The notes: generated from the letters alone by a model not told the origin. Positions 18,626 through 28,040 are shown, counted from the stretch's first letter. The stretch is DNA of 64,000 nt from Paenibacillus tarimensis (GCF_021532315.1 NZ_JAKGAO010000004.1:496001-560000), one strand, 5' to 3'. Translations and numbers: made by a program.

Positions 18626-19423
18626 ATGGTGAGAAATTATCTGGAATTGCTTCAGGATATTTTAGATCATGGTATTGAAAAGGAAGACCGGACAGGGACT
18701 GGCACGTATTCGGTATTCGGCCGTCAGCTCCGCTTTGATCTGTCGGAAGGTTTTCCCCTTGTAACAACGAAGAAAATGCATGTGAAGTCAATCATTCATG
18801 AGCTCCTCTGGTTTCTTAAGGGCGAGACAAATGTACGGTACCTTCAGGAAAATGGTGTTCGTATCTGGAATGAATGGGCCGATGAGAACGGTGAACTGGG
18901 TCCTGTATACGGGTCGCAGTGGAGAGCCTGGCAGGGCGCGGATGGCAAGAAAATCGACCAGATCGCTCAGGTAGTCGAATCCATCCGGAAAAATCCCGAT
19001 TCCCGCAGACATATTGTGAGCGCCTGGAATGTCGCGGAGATCGACCAGATGAAGCTGCCCCCGTGCCACTTTGTGTTCCAGTTTTACGTAGCTGCCGGCA
19101 AGCTGTCCTGCATGCTAACTATGCGTTCATCGGACACTTTCCTGGGACTCCCTTTCAATATTGCCCAATATGCCTTATTGACTCATATGATCGCCCAGCA
19201 GTGTGACCTGGAAGTCGGAGACTTTATTTATTCCGGCGGCGACGTCCACATTTATAAGGACCATATCGAGCAGGTTAAGCTACAGCTCACGCGTGAGCCT
19301 TATCCGCTGCCTAGGCTTGTAATTAAGCGTAAGCCGGATTCGATCTTCGATTACAAGTTCGAAGATTTCGAAATTGTTGATTATGTCAGTCATCCGACCA
19401 TCAAGGCCTCGGTATCGGTATAG
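18626..19423 (+). CDS. thyA: Thymidylate synthase
   Basis: A 265-residue ThyA-type enzyme that methylates dUMP with 5,10-methylene-THF, producing dTMP and dihydrofolate. The catalytic Cys is C147 in [11 protein letters not shown]. Also seen: DRTGTGT near the N-terminus, RR(H)I in the phosphate site, [18 protein letters not shown], and the C-terminal ISPT-equivalent region. The length is that of the short (E. coli-like) class. ATG 18626 or the adjacent GTG 18629 could start; GAGGTG precedes. Operon with dfrA 21 bp downstream, which recycles the dihydrofolate. Confidence 0.96.
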   Translation: MVRNYLELLQDILDHGIEKEDRTGTGTYSVFGRQLRFDLSEGFPLVTTKKMHVKSIIHELLWFLKGETNVRYLQENGVRIWNEWADENGELGPVYGSQWRAWQGADGKKIDQIAQVVESIRKNPDSRRHIVSAWNVAEIDQMKLPPCHFVFQFYVAAGKLSCMLTMRSSDTFLGLPFNIAQYALLTHMIAQQCDLEVGDFIYSGGDVHIYKDHIEQVKLQLTREPYPLPRLVIKRKPDSIFDYKFEDFEIVDYVSHPTIKASVSV

Positions 19424-19444
19424 AACGATTTAGGAGGGACGCAC

Positions 19445-19939
19445 ATGACGATCACAATGATAGCCGCCATGGCGCGGAACCGGGTTATCGGGGCAGACAA
19501 TGATCTGCCCTGGAAGCTTCCCGATGATATGTCTTTCTTCAAGCGGACAACCCTGGAGACAACGGTGCTTATGGGACGGAAGACGCTGGATTCGTTTCAT
19601 GGACCTCTTAAGAACCGGACCAATGTCGTATTGACCCGTAATAAGGATTTTCAAATGGAAGGCTGCGAGGTTGTGCATTCGGTGGATGAAGCGCTGCAAA
19701 AATATGGCACAAAAGATCTGATGATTATCGGAGGAGCGGAAATCTATAAACAGCTCCTGCCACATGCGGACATCATCCTGCTTACAGAGGTCGATGCTGA
19801 GGTGGAGGGGGACGCTTGCTTCCCCGATTTTTCTGACGAGGAATGGGAACTAACCGAGAGTAAATTCCATCCTAAGGATGACCGCCATGAATATTCGTTT
19901 CATTTCAATACCTACAAGAGGCGTACCGGTAAGGAATAA
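19445..19939 (+). CDS. dfrA: Dihydrofolate reductase
   Basis: A 164-residue NADPH-dependent enzyme regenerating tetrahydrofolate. Typical blocks: IAAMARNRVIGADNDLPWKLPDDM with the catalytic Asp in the LPDDM helix, MGRKTLDSF, and the cofactor loop IIGGAEIYKQLLP. AGGAGG lies nine bases upstream of the ATG. Paired with thyA as in many Firmicutes. Chromosomal housekeeping form; no sign of transfer. Confidence 0.96.
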   Translation: MTITMIAAMARNRVIGADNDLPWKLPDDMSFFKRTTLETTVLMGRKTLDSFHGPLKNRTNVVLTRNKDFQMEGCEVVHSVDEALQKYGTKDLMIIGGAEIYKQLLPHADIILLTEVDAEVEGDACFPDFSDEEWELTESKFHPKDDRHEYSFHFNTYKRRTGKE

Positions 19940-20292
19940 ATGTGAGTGGTTGATTCACGAATATATGGCATAAAGTGCAAATGATTATACGGATAATCCA
20001 TTATCGTTCCCTTGTCAAAATGCTAGGATGTTCTAATATAAGCGTCAAAAATTGCAAGCATGGCAGGGTACACAGGCCCATGTCGAAAATGGTATAATAA
20101 TTTAATATAACTGTATAGCCATGCATTCAAGCTTAGGATTAAGAATTATCCGGTATGTAGTTAATTATCATGATAATAGATTAGTAAAGAGAGTGCTGGA
20201 TGGTTTTTTTCATTGAATTCATCCGAATTTCCTACTATAGTTTATTGAGAGGGTAGTTACGGCAACTAGCAATTAGAGGGGGAACTGTGAGC
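19940..20292 (+). other. 353-bp regulatory gap before the gltD-type gene
   Basis: AT-rich and without a credible ORF. Contains a perfect 14-bp palindrome ATTATCATGATAAT (20164-20177), a near-palindrome TGATTAT-acgg-ATAATCC (19983-20000), an extended -10-like TGgTATAAT (20090-20098) and the better promoter at 20213-20241. The two AT-rich inverted repeats are operator candidates. I see no GltC-type box I can name. Confidence 0.5.
20213..20241 (+). promoter_or_regulatory. SigA-type promoter of the gltD-type gene
   Basis: TTGAAT (20213-20218), 17-bp spacer, TATAGT (20236-20241), about 50 bp upstream of the start codon. Confidence 0.6.
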
Positions 20293-21780
20293 ATGTCGAC
20301 ACCAACAGGTTTTATGGAATATAAGCGGGAGCTGCCCGCTGACCGCGATCCGCTTGAACGGATTAAGGATTGGGAAGAGTTTCACAAGCATTTCTCGGAG
20401 GACCAGCTTCGTACGCAGGGCGCTCGCTGCATGGATTGCGGTACGCCTTTCTGTCATACAGGTATTGAGATGGCCGGAGGAGCCTCTGGCTGCCCGGTTA
20501 ATAACCTGATACCCGAATGGAACAACCTTGTTTACCGCGGGCTGTGGCGCGAAGCGCTTGACCGTCTTCACAAGACGAACAACTTTCCGGAATTTACTGG
20601 ACGTGTATGTCCAGCACCGTGTGAGGGATCTTGTACGGTAGGTTTGATCGGCGATTCGGTTACGATTAAGACGATTGAGCAGGCTATTATAGATAAAGGC
20701 TTTGACGAGGGCTGGGTTGTACCTCAGCCGCCGGAAGTGCGGACAGGTAAACGGGTAGCTGTTGTCGGCTCCGGACCTGCAGGTATGGCTTGTGCGGCTC
20801 AGCTCAATAAAGCCGGCCATTCGGTAACGGTATATGAGCGTGCAGACCGTATTGGCGGATTGCTGACTTACGGCATTCCAACGATGAAGCTGGACAAGAA
20901 GGTTGTTCAGCGCCGTGTTGATTTGCTGGCAGCTGAAGGCGTTGAATTCGTAACGAATACCGAAATCGGCAAAGACATTGCAGCCAAAGAGCTGGTTGAT
21001 TCGTTCGATGCAGTCGTTCTCTGCGGAGGTGCAACGAAGGCACGTGATGTCAGCATGGAAGGCCGTGAGAACAAAGGCATCTACCCGGCAATGGATTTCC
21101 TCAACGCAACCATCAAGAGCTATCTGGACTCCAATCTGGAGGACGGTAATTATATCTCGGCCAAAGACAAGAACGTAATTGTAATCGGTGGCGGCGACAC
21201 CGGTACGGACTGTGTAGCTACTGCTCTCCGTCATGGCTGTAAATCGGTGACCCAGTTCGGTACGCATGCAAAGGCGCCGCTGGAACGGGATCCGATTACG
21301 AATCCATGGCCGCAATTCCCGAATGTATATACGTTGGATTATGCCCAAGAAGAGGCCAAAGCAGTCTTCGGTGAAGATCCGCGTGCGTTTTCCGTGCTAA
21401 CCAAGAAGTTTGTTGGCGATGAGAACGGCAACGTTACCGAGCTTCACACAGTTAATATTGAGCGTTATGTCGATGAGACAGGCCGCAAGATATATAAAGA
21501 AATTCCTGGTACTGAGAAGGTCTGGAAGGCTGATCTTGTATTGATCGCTGTCGGCTTCGAGGGTCCGGAGAATACGCTCGTAGAGCAGCTTGGACTGGAA
21601 CAGGACCGTCGTACGAACGTAAAAGCGCCGTACGGTAAGTATACGACCAATGTGGATAAAGTATTTGCAGCTGGCGATATGCGCCGTGGTCAGAGCCTTG
21701 TGGTATGGGCTATTAACGAGGGCCGCGAAGCTGCACGCGAAGTAGATAAATATTTGATGGGATCCTCGATCCTGCCTTAA
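20293..21780 (+). CDS. gltD: Glutamate synthase small-subunit family oxidoreductase
   Basis: A 495-residue iron-sulfur flavoprotein of the GltD (Bacillus GltB) family. The N-terminal cysteine clusters ([12 protein letters not shown]...[18 protein letters not shown]) bind [4Fe-4S] centres. The FAD site is [18 protein letters not shown], the NADPH site [17 protein letters not shown], and the final FAD block [16 protein letters not shown]. In glutamate synthase it feeds electrons to the large subunit, which makes glutamate from glutamine and 2-oxoglutarate. No large-subunit gene is adjacent: a terminator follows at once and an unrelated gene precedes. The large subunit must be elsewhere or this acts alone. 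GTG at 20287 is an alternative start; ATG 20293 gives the conserved [10 protein letters not shown]-terminus. Confidence 0.92.
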   Translation: MSTPTGFMEYKRELPADRDPLERIKDWEEFHKHFSEDQLRTQGARCMDCGTPFCHTGIEMAGGASGCPVNNLIPEWNNLVYRGLWREALDRLHKTNNFPEFTGRVCPAPCEGSCTVGLIGDSVTIKTIEQAIIDKGFDEGWVVPQPPEVRTGKRVAVVGSGPAGMACAAQLNKAGHSVTVYERADRIGGLLTYGIPTMKLDKKVVQRRVDLLAAEGVEFVTNTEIGKDIAAKELVDSFDAVVLCGGATKARDVSMEGRENKGIYPAMDFLNATIKSYLDSNLEDGNYISAKDKNVIVIGGGDTGTDCVATALRHGCKSVTQFGTHAKAPLERDPITNPWPQFPNVYTLDYAQEEAKAVFGEDPRAFSVLTKKFVGDENGNVTELHTVNIERYVDETGRKIYKEIPGTEKVWKADLVLIAVGFEGPENTLVEQLGLEQDRRTNVKAPYGKYTTNVDKVFAAGDMRRGQSLVVWAINEGREAAREVDKYLMGSSILP

Positions 21781-21814
21781 TAGATATCAACTGCTGTGCA
21801 GCAGTCAGATCAAG

Positions 21815-21837
21815 AAGCGCCGAAAGGCGCTTTTTTT
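21815..21837 (+). terminator. Terminator after the gltD-type gene
   Basis: AGCGCC-GAAA-GGCGCT hairpin (21816-21831) with flanking A/T pair and a T run to 21837. Confidence 0.88.
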
Positions 21838-21894
21838 CTGACTTTAGGGCAAGTCATATTATGATTGAACCAACCAAGCGAGGAGGCGATAGGT

Positions 21895-22227
21895 GTGATT
21901 AAATATGGATCTGATACGATTACAGAGCTGAAGTTTACCGGCTTGGAACCGGTACGAATGGAGGTGCGTTCTGACCAGTGGGTTGATATAGAACTCAGAT
22001 TCGAGCTTACTGCAGAAAGTGCTGAAGTACCGAGCGACATCATTGAATTGACCGCGCTGGTTATTACGAATCTGGAAGGCTTGATTGTACAGATCGTTCC
22101 TCAGGACGAAGGGATTGACTGCGAATACCAGTTCACCTTTCAGGAGAAGGAGCAGCTTGCATCGTTTATCCAATCGCCCAATATGCAGCAGCGGATCTTA
22201 CAGCTAGTATCCCAACAAGAAGTTTAA
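21895..22227 (+). CDS. Hypothetical protein, 110 residues
   Basis: Family not recognised. An acidic, soluble protein with alternating hydrophobic residues suggesting a small beta-rich fold (TITELKFTGLEPVRMEVRS, DIELRFELTAES) and an amphipathic C-terminal helix. The frame is open from a TTG at 21865, but AGGAGG is eight bases before the GTG at 21895, which I take as the start. Stands alone between a terminator and the next promoter. Confidence 0.7.
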   Translation: MIKYGSDTITELKFTGLEPVRMEVRSDQWVDIELRFELTAESAEVPSDIIELTALVITNLEGLIVQIVPQDEGIDCEYQFTFQEKEQLASFIQSPNMQQRILQLVSQQEV

Positions 22228-22229
22228 TG

Positions 22230-22238
22230 TGGTAAAAT
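22230..22238 (+). promoter_or_regulatory. Extended -10 element before the 381-residue membrane protein
   Basis: TG-g-TAAAAT (22230-22238), about 40 bp upstream of the TTG start at 22280; no clear -35. Confidence 0.35.
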
Positions 22239-22279
22239 AAAACAAGTATCGGATTTACGCACTCGGGAGGTAAGGGATA

Positions 22280-23425
22280 TTGGCAGAGGAGAAAGCCTCA
22301 ATCTTATCGATGGAGGAGATCGGGAACATCCGCCAATATGTCCGGTATAAGCATAAGGATCTCACACCGGGCCAACAGGCAGAAATCATAGCTGATGCAA
22401 TCAAGAGGGTGATATTCCGAAAGCTGCCGGAACTGCCTCTCCCAGGTAAGCAGGAGCTTGCTGATATGCTCATCCGAAGCGTGGTTGCGGCAGAGCAGCG
22501 TTCTGTAAATCTATCCGATGTTATGGCCGCAGTATTGGAGATGCCCGTTGAAGAAGAAGAACTGAAGGTGCCCTTACACAATTGGCTTACAAAGCAGGCA
22601 GGTATCAATTTACCACAAGACTCAGCAGGGCTTTCCCTGGATAAACTTCGTGATTTCTTACATAGATCCAACGATCCTGAGTCACTCTGGCTTCATCTAA
22701 GGCAGACATTTGAAGAAGAAGTGGCGGTCTCAGCAGAGGCCGCGGGAGTTGACGAGAGCTTATCTCAGCTGCAAGTAGAGCCAAACAGACAAGCTTCATG
22801 GAAAGGCAAATCCGCTGCAGCAAGCTCTCTTGTACTGTTCCTGATCCTCGGCATAAGTTCGGGTATCCTGTACTACAGCTGGAAGAGCAGCAGGACAGAC
22901 CTGCCCAAGGAGATGGGGACAGCTGTTGAAAACGTAAAGACATTAGGCAGCACGGGATATCCTGCGATAACCAGCTACTACAAAGGCAATGAACTGCCTG
23001 CCGGCCTGCGGTATACGCTAGTAAATGAAGACAGACTAAAACTTTACCTGAAGAAGAGATCATCGATGCTGGCTGAGTCTCCGTATTTTGAAGCGATCAT
23101 AGATACGGCACAAACATTTGATATTCATCCGCTGCTGCTGTTTGCGATTACCGGACAAGAACAGGGCTTTGTGCCCCGCACGAATAAGCGTGCCCTGCAA
23201 ATCGCCAATAATCCGTTTAACGTTTTCCACAGCTGGCAGGACTTTAATACTGATATATACGACTCTTCAGCTATTGCAGCCCGGACAATCGTTCGGCTAA
23301 GCAGAGACAAGCCAGATGATATGGAGCCGATCCGCTGGTTGAACCGGCAGTATGCAGAGGACCCCAATTGGCACAAAGGTGTTGCTAGCATTTTTGCAAG
23401 CATGCAGGCCTTTGTCCAGCAATAA
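22280..23425 (+). CDS. Single-pass membrane protein with glucosaminidase-like extracellular domain
   Basis: A 381-residue protein. Residues 1-170 are cytoplasmic, charged and helical (EIGNIRQYVRYKHKDLTPGQQAEII...). One TM helix lies at about 178-200 (LVLFLILGISSGILYYSW). The outer part ends in a domain (about 255-375) resembling peptidoglycan glucosaminidases: FDIHPLLLFAITGQEQGFVPRTNKRALQIANNPFNVFHSW..., SAAIAARTIVRL, and YAEDPNWHKGV, where the YA(E/T)DP...W..V block is characteristic. The likely general acid is the Glu in GQEQGF. This suggests a membrane-tethered cell-wall hydrolase with a cytoplasmic partner-binding domain. TTG start with GGGAGG nine bases upstream. I do not recognise the N-terminal part. 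Confidence 0.7.
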   Translation: MAEEKASILSMEEIGNIRQYVRYKHKDLTPGQQAEIIADAIKRVIFRKLPELPLPGKQELADMLIRSVVAAEQRSVNLSDVMAAVLEMPVEEEELKVPLHNWLTKQAGINLPQDSAGLSLDKLRDFLHRSNDPESLWLHLRQTFEEEVAVSAEAAGVDESLSQLQVEPNRQASWKGKSAAASSLVLFLILGISSGILYYSWKSSRTDLPKEMGTAVENVKTLGSTGYPAITSYYKGNELPAGLRYTLVNEDRLKLYLKKRSSMLAESPYFEAIIDTAQTFDIHPLLLFAITGQEQGFVPRTNKRALQIANNPFNVFHSWQDFNTDIYDSSAIAARTIVRLSRDKPDDMEPIRWLNRQYAEDPNWHKGVASIFASMQAFVQQ

Positions 23426-24022
23426 TCCTAATAGAACTATTCCGCGACATACATAATAGTTATACCAATGAGCGTGAAAGGACTTCTGATCCACTTGGTA
23501 CCGTGCCAGGGGACAGGAAGGATTCTTTTGCGCTTTTTGCTGTCTTAACAACGCTGTCAAGTCTGATGTCATTAATTGAGCCTGAGGAGAACGCCTGGAG
23601 CTGGGTGATGGATAATTTTATCCAGATTGCCCGGATTAATTCGTATCGTACTTATTTTTTTGATACACACCGCTTGTTGTGTCACCACTGCCCATGGGTG
23701 ATTAGCTCCTGTGCACGTTCGGGATCGCAGCTCTGGAGCAGCTGCCTGCCGACCTGTCAAGGCTTCAAGAAGGCCAAGTGGATTTAAGACCTTTTCAATT
23801 ACTGTGGGAGCGAAGCAGGCTTATGGTGGCGCGTATTCAGTATAGGGAATAGAAGTGGATACCGGAGCTAATGACAGCACTAACTCGGACAATAGGTTAG
23901 TAGAAGATTAATTAACATGGTATAATGAAGGGTGCCTGATAGAGTATATAGTAGATATAGTTCTAATGTAAGTTTACATAATATATATTATGGAATCTCT
24001 TGAGATATGGAGTGCAGCTGCT
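23426..24022 (+). other. 597-bp gap with possible gene remnants
   Basis: No convincing gene. A 94-codon GTG-started frame (23503-23787) has no ribosome site and an atypical end. A second frame (23706-23852, after an in-frame TAG) reads like real protein, e.g. ALEQLPADLSRLQEGQ and WERSRLMVARIQYRE, with ordinary codon use, but lacks a start. Together they may be fragments of a decayed gene. An extended -10 for topB lies near the right end. Confidence 0.3.
23918..23926 (+). promoter_or_regulatory. Extended -10 promoter for topB
   Basis: TG-g-TATAAT (23918-23926), predicted start near 23933, about 90 bp before the topB GTG. The -35 region is weak. Confidence 0.45.
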
Positions 24023-26317
24023 GTGAAAACATTGATTATTGCCGAAAAACCGGACATGGGGAGAACAATCGCGGCGGTAATCGAGCCGAAGGCTCAGAAC
24101 CGCCGCACCTATCTTGAAGGGGAGCGGTATATTATCACTTGGGCCATCGGCCATCTGGTATCGCTGGCTGAGCCTGATCAGTATGATGCGCGCTATAAGC
24201 GCTGGAATGCGGAGGACCTTCCGATTATTCCGGATACTTTTAAGCTGTGGCCAAACCCCCGGACCAAGGACCAGCTCAAAACAATTGGGGAGCTCGCGAA
24301 GCGGTGCGGTGACATGGTCAATGCATGTGACGCCGGGCGGGAAGGACAGCTGATTTTCCATCTGATTGTCCGGTATCTCAAGCTTAGACAGCCGGTGCGA
24401 CGACTGTGGATATCCGATTTGACGCCGGAGACGATCCGCAAAGGCTTCGAGTCGATGAAGAGCGATACGGACTACGAGCCGCTGACACGCGCCGCGAGGG
24501 CAAGGAGTGAAGCCGACTGGCTGATCGGAATGAATGCTTCCAGGGCATTCACTATCCGGCATCGTGCCCTCCTGTCAGTTGGGAGGGTGCAGACGCCCGT
24601 ATTATCGCTTATTTATGACCGTCATCAGGAAATTACGAACTTCAAGCCTGAAACCTATTACCTGCTGCACGGCCACTTCAAATCGGGGGAAACAGCCTAC
24701 CGTGGACTGTGGCAGGGTGACCGGCTGACTAACAAGGAGAAAGCAGAGGAGCTTGCTGCCAAGGTAAACGGCAAAGAAGGACGCGTAGCGTCTTATGAGG
24801 TCACCGAGCAGAAGGAGTATCCGTTCCGTCTCTATGACCTTACTCTTCTGCAACGGGAAGCGAATGGCAAGCACGGCTTCTCCGCCAAGAAGACGCTTGA
24901 TATAGCTCAATCTCTATACGAGAAACATAAAGTGATCAGCTACCCGCGTACCAATTCCAATTACGTAACCGAGGAAAATATACCGGTCATGCACAAGACG
25001 CTGCAAATGCTGCAGTCCGGCACAACCTACGGTGAGCTGGCTAGACAGGCGGACCGCGGCAGAGTGCACAAGGGGAACAAGGCGGTTTGCAATCCTTCCA
25101 AGGTAGAGGACCACCATGCGATTTTGCCGACAGCCAAGAAAGCAGGCAATCTGTCTGCTGACGAACAGAAGATATATGATTTGGTGGTTCGCCGGTTTCT
25201 ATCGCATTTCTTCCCGCCAGCCTTATATCGTCACCATGAGCTGCTTACCGTTGTTGAAGAGGAGACCTTTAAGACGAAGGTCAAGGAGCTGGTCGAACAA
25301 GGCTGGAAAATTGTCCTTCCCGATGCCGGACAAGAACCGGCAAAGGGGCGCGGGAAGCGTAAGAAGGATGACGGAGCGGATGAGGCGGAGGATGAAACGC
25401 TTCTCCTTGAAGGAGGCTTTGATCTGCGGGCGGGAGAACCAGCGAAATGCCGAAAATCTGAAATAACGGAGAAGTCCACACAGCCGCCCAAGTCGTTCAC
25501 CGAAGGCACCTTGCTGAAGGCAATGGAGGGTGCCGGCAGATCGATCGAGGACGACGAGCTGAGGGAGGCTATGAAGGATACGGGGCTTGGTACACCAGCT
25601 ACACGAGCAGCCACGATCGAGCGGTTAAAGCAAGTGGGCTATATTACGCTCGCCGGCAAGAAGCTTGATATTACCCCAAAAGGCATTGCAGCTGTTGAGC
25701 TGATCCGGGATGCCGGAGTAGAGGTGCTCACTTCGCCAGAGATGACAGGCCGCTGGGAGCAGAGGCTTCATCAAATCTCTAAGGGTGAAGCATCCGATGA
25801 GAAGTTTATGGATAATGTCAAGCGCTTTGCCGCTATGGTTGTTGAGAAGGTCAGCCGGCAGCTGCCTTCTTCAGCTGAAGTGTTCAAGGAGGAGCGTGAA
25901 CGCCGCAAGTCGGGAAAGGGGACTAGAAGCACCCGTGTCTCCAGTGCCAGCCGGAGTGCCAGGGCAGCCACTAGCCCCGCTAAAGCGGAAGGAACGGAGT
26001 CAGCCAAGCCTGCGCGCTTAGCTAAGGATAGCGTTAAGAAGCAGCAGGCGCTCCCAGCCTGTCCGCGGACAGGCTGCGGCGGTACTTTAATAGAGGGCAA
26101 GAGGGGCTTTGGCTGCAGCCGCTTCAGGGAAGGCTGCACATTCGTAATATGGAAAGGGTATGAAGGCAAGACCATAACCGCTTCCATGGCGGCTTCATTG
26201 GTTGAGAAGGGTGAAACACGCAAACTGACCTTTAAGCGCGGACAGACAGAGGTAAAGGGGAAGCTGGTTCTTGAGGACCGGGATAGCGGCAAAATAACTA
26301 CCCTGCTGGACACCTAA
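24023..26317 (+). CDS. topB: DNA topoisomerase III (type IA)
   Basis: A 764-residue ATP-independent enzyme that decatenates and relaxes DNA by single-strand passage. TOPRIM domain at 1-140 (LIIAEKPDMGRTIAAVIEP; acidic metal triad with DAGREGQLI). Active-site Tyr307 in ISYPRTNSNYVTEEN, and a DHHAILPT block. A Ser/Ala/Lys-rich tail (about 635-685) leads to a C-terminal zinc-ribbon-like repeat with four Cys (CPRTGCGGTLIEGKRGFGCSRFREGCTF). GTG start at 24023 (VKTLIIAEKP) has GGAG upstream; an ATG at 23990 lacks a ribosome site. Two acidic/basic low-complexity inserts (near 430-455 and the tail) are larger than in B. subtilis TopB. Confidence 0.94.
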   Translation: MKTLIIAEKPDMGRTIAAVIEPKAQNRRTYLEGERYIITWAIGHLVSLAEPDQYDARYKRWNAEDLPIIPDTFKLWPNPRTKDQLKTIGELAKRCGDMVNACDAGREGQLIFHLIVRYLKLRQPVRRLWISDLTPETIRKGFESMKSDTDYEPLTRAARARSEADWLIGMNASRAFTIRHRALLSVGRVQTPVLSLIYDRHQEITNFKPETYYLLHGHFKSGETAYRGLWQGDRLTNKEKAEELAAKVNGKEGRVASYEVTEQKEYPFRLYDLTLLQREANGKHGFSAKKTLDIAQSLYEKHKVISYPRTNSNYVTEENIPVMHKTLQMLQSGTTYGELARQADRGRVHKGNKAVCNPSKVEDHHAILPTAKKAGNLSADEQKIYDLVVRRFLSHFFPPALYRHHELLTVVEEETFKTKVKELVEQGWKIVLPDAGQEPAKGRGKRKKDDGADEAEDETLLLEGGFDLRAGEPAKCRKSEITEKSTQPPKSFTEGTLLKAMEGAGRSIEDDELREAMKDTGLGTPATRAATIERLKQVGYITLAGKKLDITPKGIAAVELIRDAGVEVLTSPEMTGRWEQRLHQISKGEASDEKFMDNVKRFAAMVVEKVSRQLPSSAEVFKEERERRKSGKGTRSTRVSSASRSARAATSPAKAEGTESAKPARLAKDSVKKQQALPACPRTGCGGTLIEGKRGFGCSRFREGCTFVIWKGYEGKTITASMAASLVEKGETRKLTFKRGQTEVKGKLVLEDRDSGKITTLLDT

Positions 26318-26373
26318 ACTCATGAGAAGCGTGGGCCTCCGGATAACAGATAGATGAAATGAGGAGAAATGTT

Positions 26374-27252
26374 GTGTCTAATTTTAATGTAGCCGAGGGG
26401 ACGGAAGATTACCGGAACCTCTTGAAGGCTGACTGTGAGCAGTGCTTCGGCTTATGCTGTGTTGCACTGCCGTTTGCAGCATCTGCTGACTTCGCGATGG
26501 ACAAGAATGCAGGCAGTCCATGTCACAACCTGCAAGAGAATTTCCGCTGCAGCATTCATGCCGGACTGCGGGAGCAGGGCTTCCGCGGATGTACAGTCTA
26601 TGACTGCTTTGGTGCGGGCCAACAGGTTTCGCAAGTGACCTTTGGCAGCCACAGCTGGCGGCAGGCGCCGGAATCCGCCGAGCTTATGTTCGAGGTGTTT
26701 CCCATAATGCGTCAGCTTCATGAAATGCTGTGGTACCTGACAGAAGCCCTGACACGTGAGCAGGCTCATCCCATTCACACGAAGCTTCAAGACATGCTCA
26801 ATAAGACGAGACAACTTACCCGGCAGGATGCACAATCCGTTATGACGATAGATGTCACACGGCATCGAGCCGAAGTGAATGAGCTCCTGATGGAGACAAG
26901 TGAGCTAATACGAGCGGGGGCTGAACGGGCTACAAAAGGTTCCTCCGGCAGGCGCAAAGCTTTCGGCCGCGGAGCGGATCTGATTGGAGCCAAGCTGAAG
27001 GGAGCTGACCTTAGAGGCGCGAACCTGCGGGGGGCTTACCTGATCGCGGCAGATTTAAGGGATGCGAATCTACGGTGGGCTGATTTAATAGGCGCGGATA
27101 TGCGGGATGCAGATATACGGGGTGCCGATCTAACAGACAGTATCTTCCTAGTGCAGGGACAAGTTAATTCGGCCAGGGGAGATGAACAAACTAAGCTGCC
27201 TCCGGCGCTGTCACGGCCCAGCTATTGGGCCAGCGGCGCTGAGCGCCGGTGA
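26374..27252 (+). CDS. Cysteine-cluster plus pentapeptide-repeat protein
   Basis: A 292-residue two-part protein. The N-terminal third has a YkgJ-like cysteine cluster (CEQCFGLCC, then SPCHNL, FRCSIHAGL, GCTVYDCFG), probably a Zn or Fe-S site. A helical middle (about 100-190) leads to C-terminal pentapeptide repeats (A(D/N)LxxA pattern from GADLIGAKLKGADLRGANL to about residue 260) forming a right-handed quadrilateral beta-helix. Pentapeptide folds can mimic DNA and bind gyrase, as in Qnr; whether this one does is unknown. GTG start at 26374 with GAGGAG upstream; the upstream ATG 26359 overlaps that site. It lies 57 bp after topB, perhaps co-transcribed. Confidence 0.8.
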   Translation: MSNFNVAEGTEDYRNLLKADCEQCFGLCCVALPFAASADFAMDKNAGSPCHNLQENFRCSIHAGLREQGFRGCTVYDCFGAGQQVSQVTFGSHSWRQAPESAELMFEVFPIMRQLHEMLWYLTEALTREQAHPIHTKLQDMLNKTRQLTRQDAQSVMTIDVTRHRAEVNELLMETSELIRAGAERATKGSSGRRKAFGRGADLIGAKLKGADLRGANLRGAYLIAADLRDANLRWADLIGADMRDADIRGADLTDSIFLVQGQVNSARGDEQTKLPPALSRPSYWASGAERR

Positions 27253-27305
27253 CCTAGCATGGGTTACAGAGAGATAAGAAGGGCTTAATGCTGCCAGAAT
27301 GAGTC

Positions 27306-28040
27306 TTACTTACCAGCTGCGTACTCGTTGATGGCTGTCGGTACATCGGGCAGGTGCTGGAGGGTTAAGAATTGTCCCTTCGGCTCCACATTAATTTCGA
27401 CAATGTTATATTGCCACTCAGTCTTCGTAGGAATATAGATGGCATGGATGCCAGCCGTCAAAGCGGGAACAATATCTGTCCGGATGGAGTTCCCGACCAT
27501 CCAGGTATTTTCTCGGTCAAAGCCTTGTTCACTCACGATGGACTCGAGTGCTTGAATATCCTTATGCTGACGGACATAGATCCGCTCATTAAAGTATCGT
27601 TCAAGTTGAAAGCGTTCTATCTTCTTGAACTGGATGAGTGGTTCTCCTCCTGTATAAAGATGCAAATCATGTCCTGCCAGCTGCAGCTTGAGCAGTGTCT
27701 CTTCCATATAAGGATAAGGCTCTGTCTCCGACTCGTAGACCGACAGGCCAAGCTTCCATAAATGATCCTCTTCTGCCGAGTTGGTCTTGCGTCCGTAAAG
27801 CCCTGAAAAATAGCGGTAAGTCTCGACAAAGGATTCCGGAAAATGCTCGCTCTTAAAGCCGGAGGTCTGTACGCCGGCGATATCGATCTCCGTCTGCCTG
27901 TCTCGTATTTCCTCGGTGGTAAGCGGGTGTGAAGCAAACCAGGTTTTCATCAAATCGACAAACTGGTCAATGACTAGATAGAAGTACTTATTGCAGTGCA
28001 CTAACGTATCATCCAAATCGAACATAATCGTCTGTTTCAT
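27306..28040 (-). CDS. HAD-superfamily hydrolase
   Basis: A 244-residue phosphatase-like protein. Motif I DLDDTLV (nucleophile and acid-base Asp, residues 8 and 10), a helical cap (about 16-110), motif II (LYTGGE, T in place of the usual S/T), Lys in the RQHKD region as motif III, and motif IV GNSIRTDIVPA. YGLC-type phosphoglycolate phosphatases share this C1-cap layout. Substrate unknown. Monocistronic, facing away from the small gene at 28167. Confidence 0.85.
   Translation of the reverse strand: MKQTIMFDLDDTLVHCNKYFYLVIDQFVDLMKTWFASHPLTTEEIRDRQTEIDIAGVQTSGFKSEHFPESFVETYRYFSGLYGRKTNSAEEDHLWKLGLSVYESETEPYPYMEETLLKLQLAGHDLHLYTGGEPLIQFKKIERFQLERYFNERIYVRQHKDIQALESIVSEQGFDRENTWMVGNSIRTDIVPALTAGIHAIYIPTKTEWQYNIVEINVEPKGQFLTLQHLPDVPTAINEYAAGK

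Noticed and set aside
20266-21348. 360-codon minus-strand frame opposite the gltD-type gene
   Set aside because: Antisense shadow of a clear conserved gene; Arg/His/Cys-rich composition typical of such shadows.
23503-23787. 94-codon GTG frame upstream of topB as a gene
   Set aside because: No Shine-Dalgarno, odd Cys/Trp-rich end, no recognised motif; kept only as a possible remnant.
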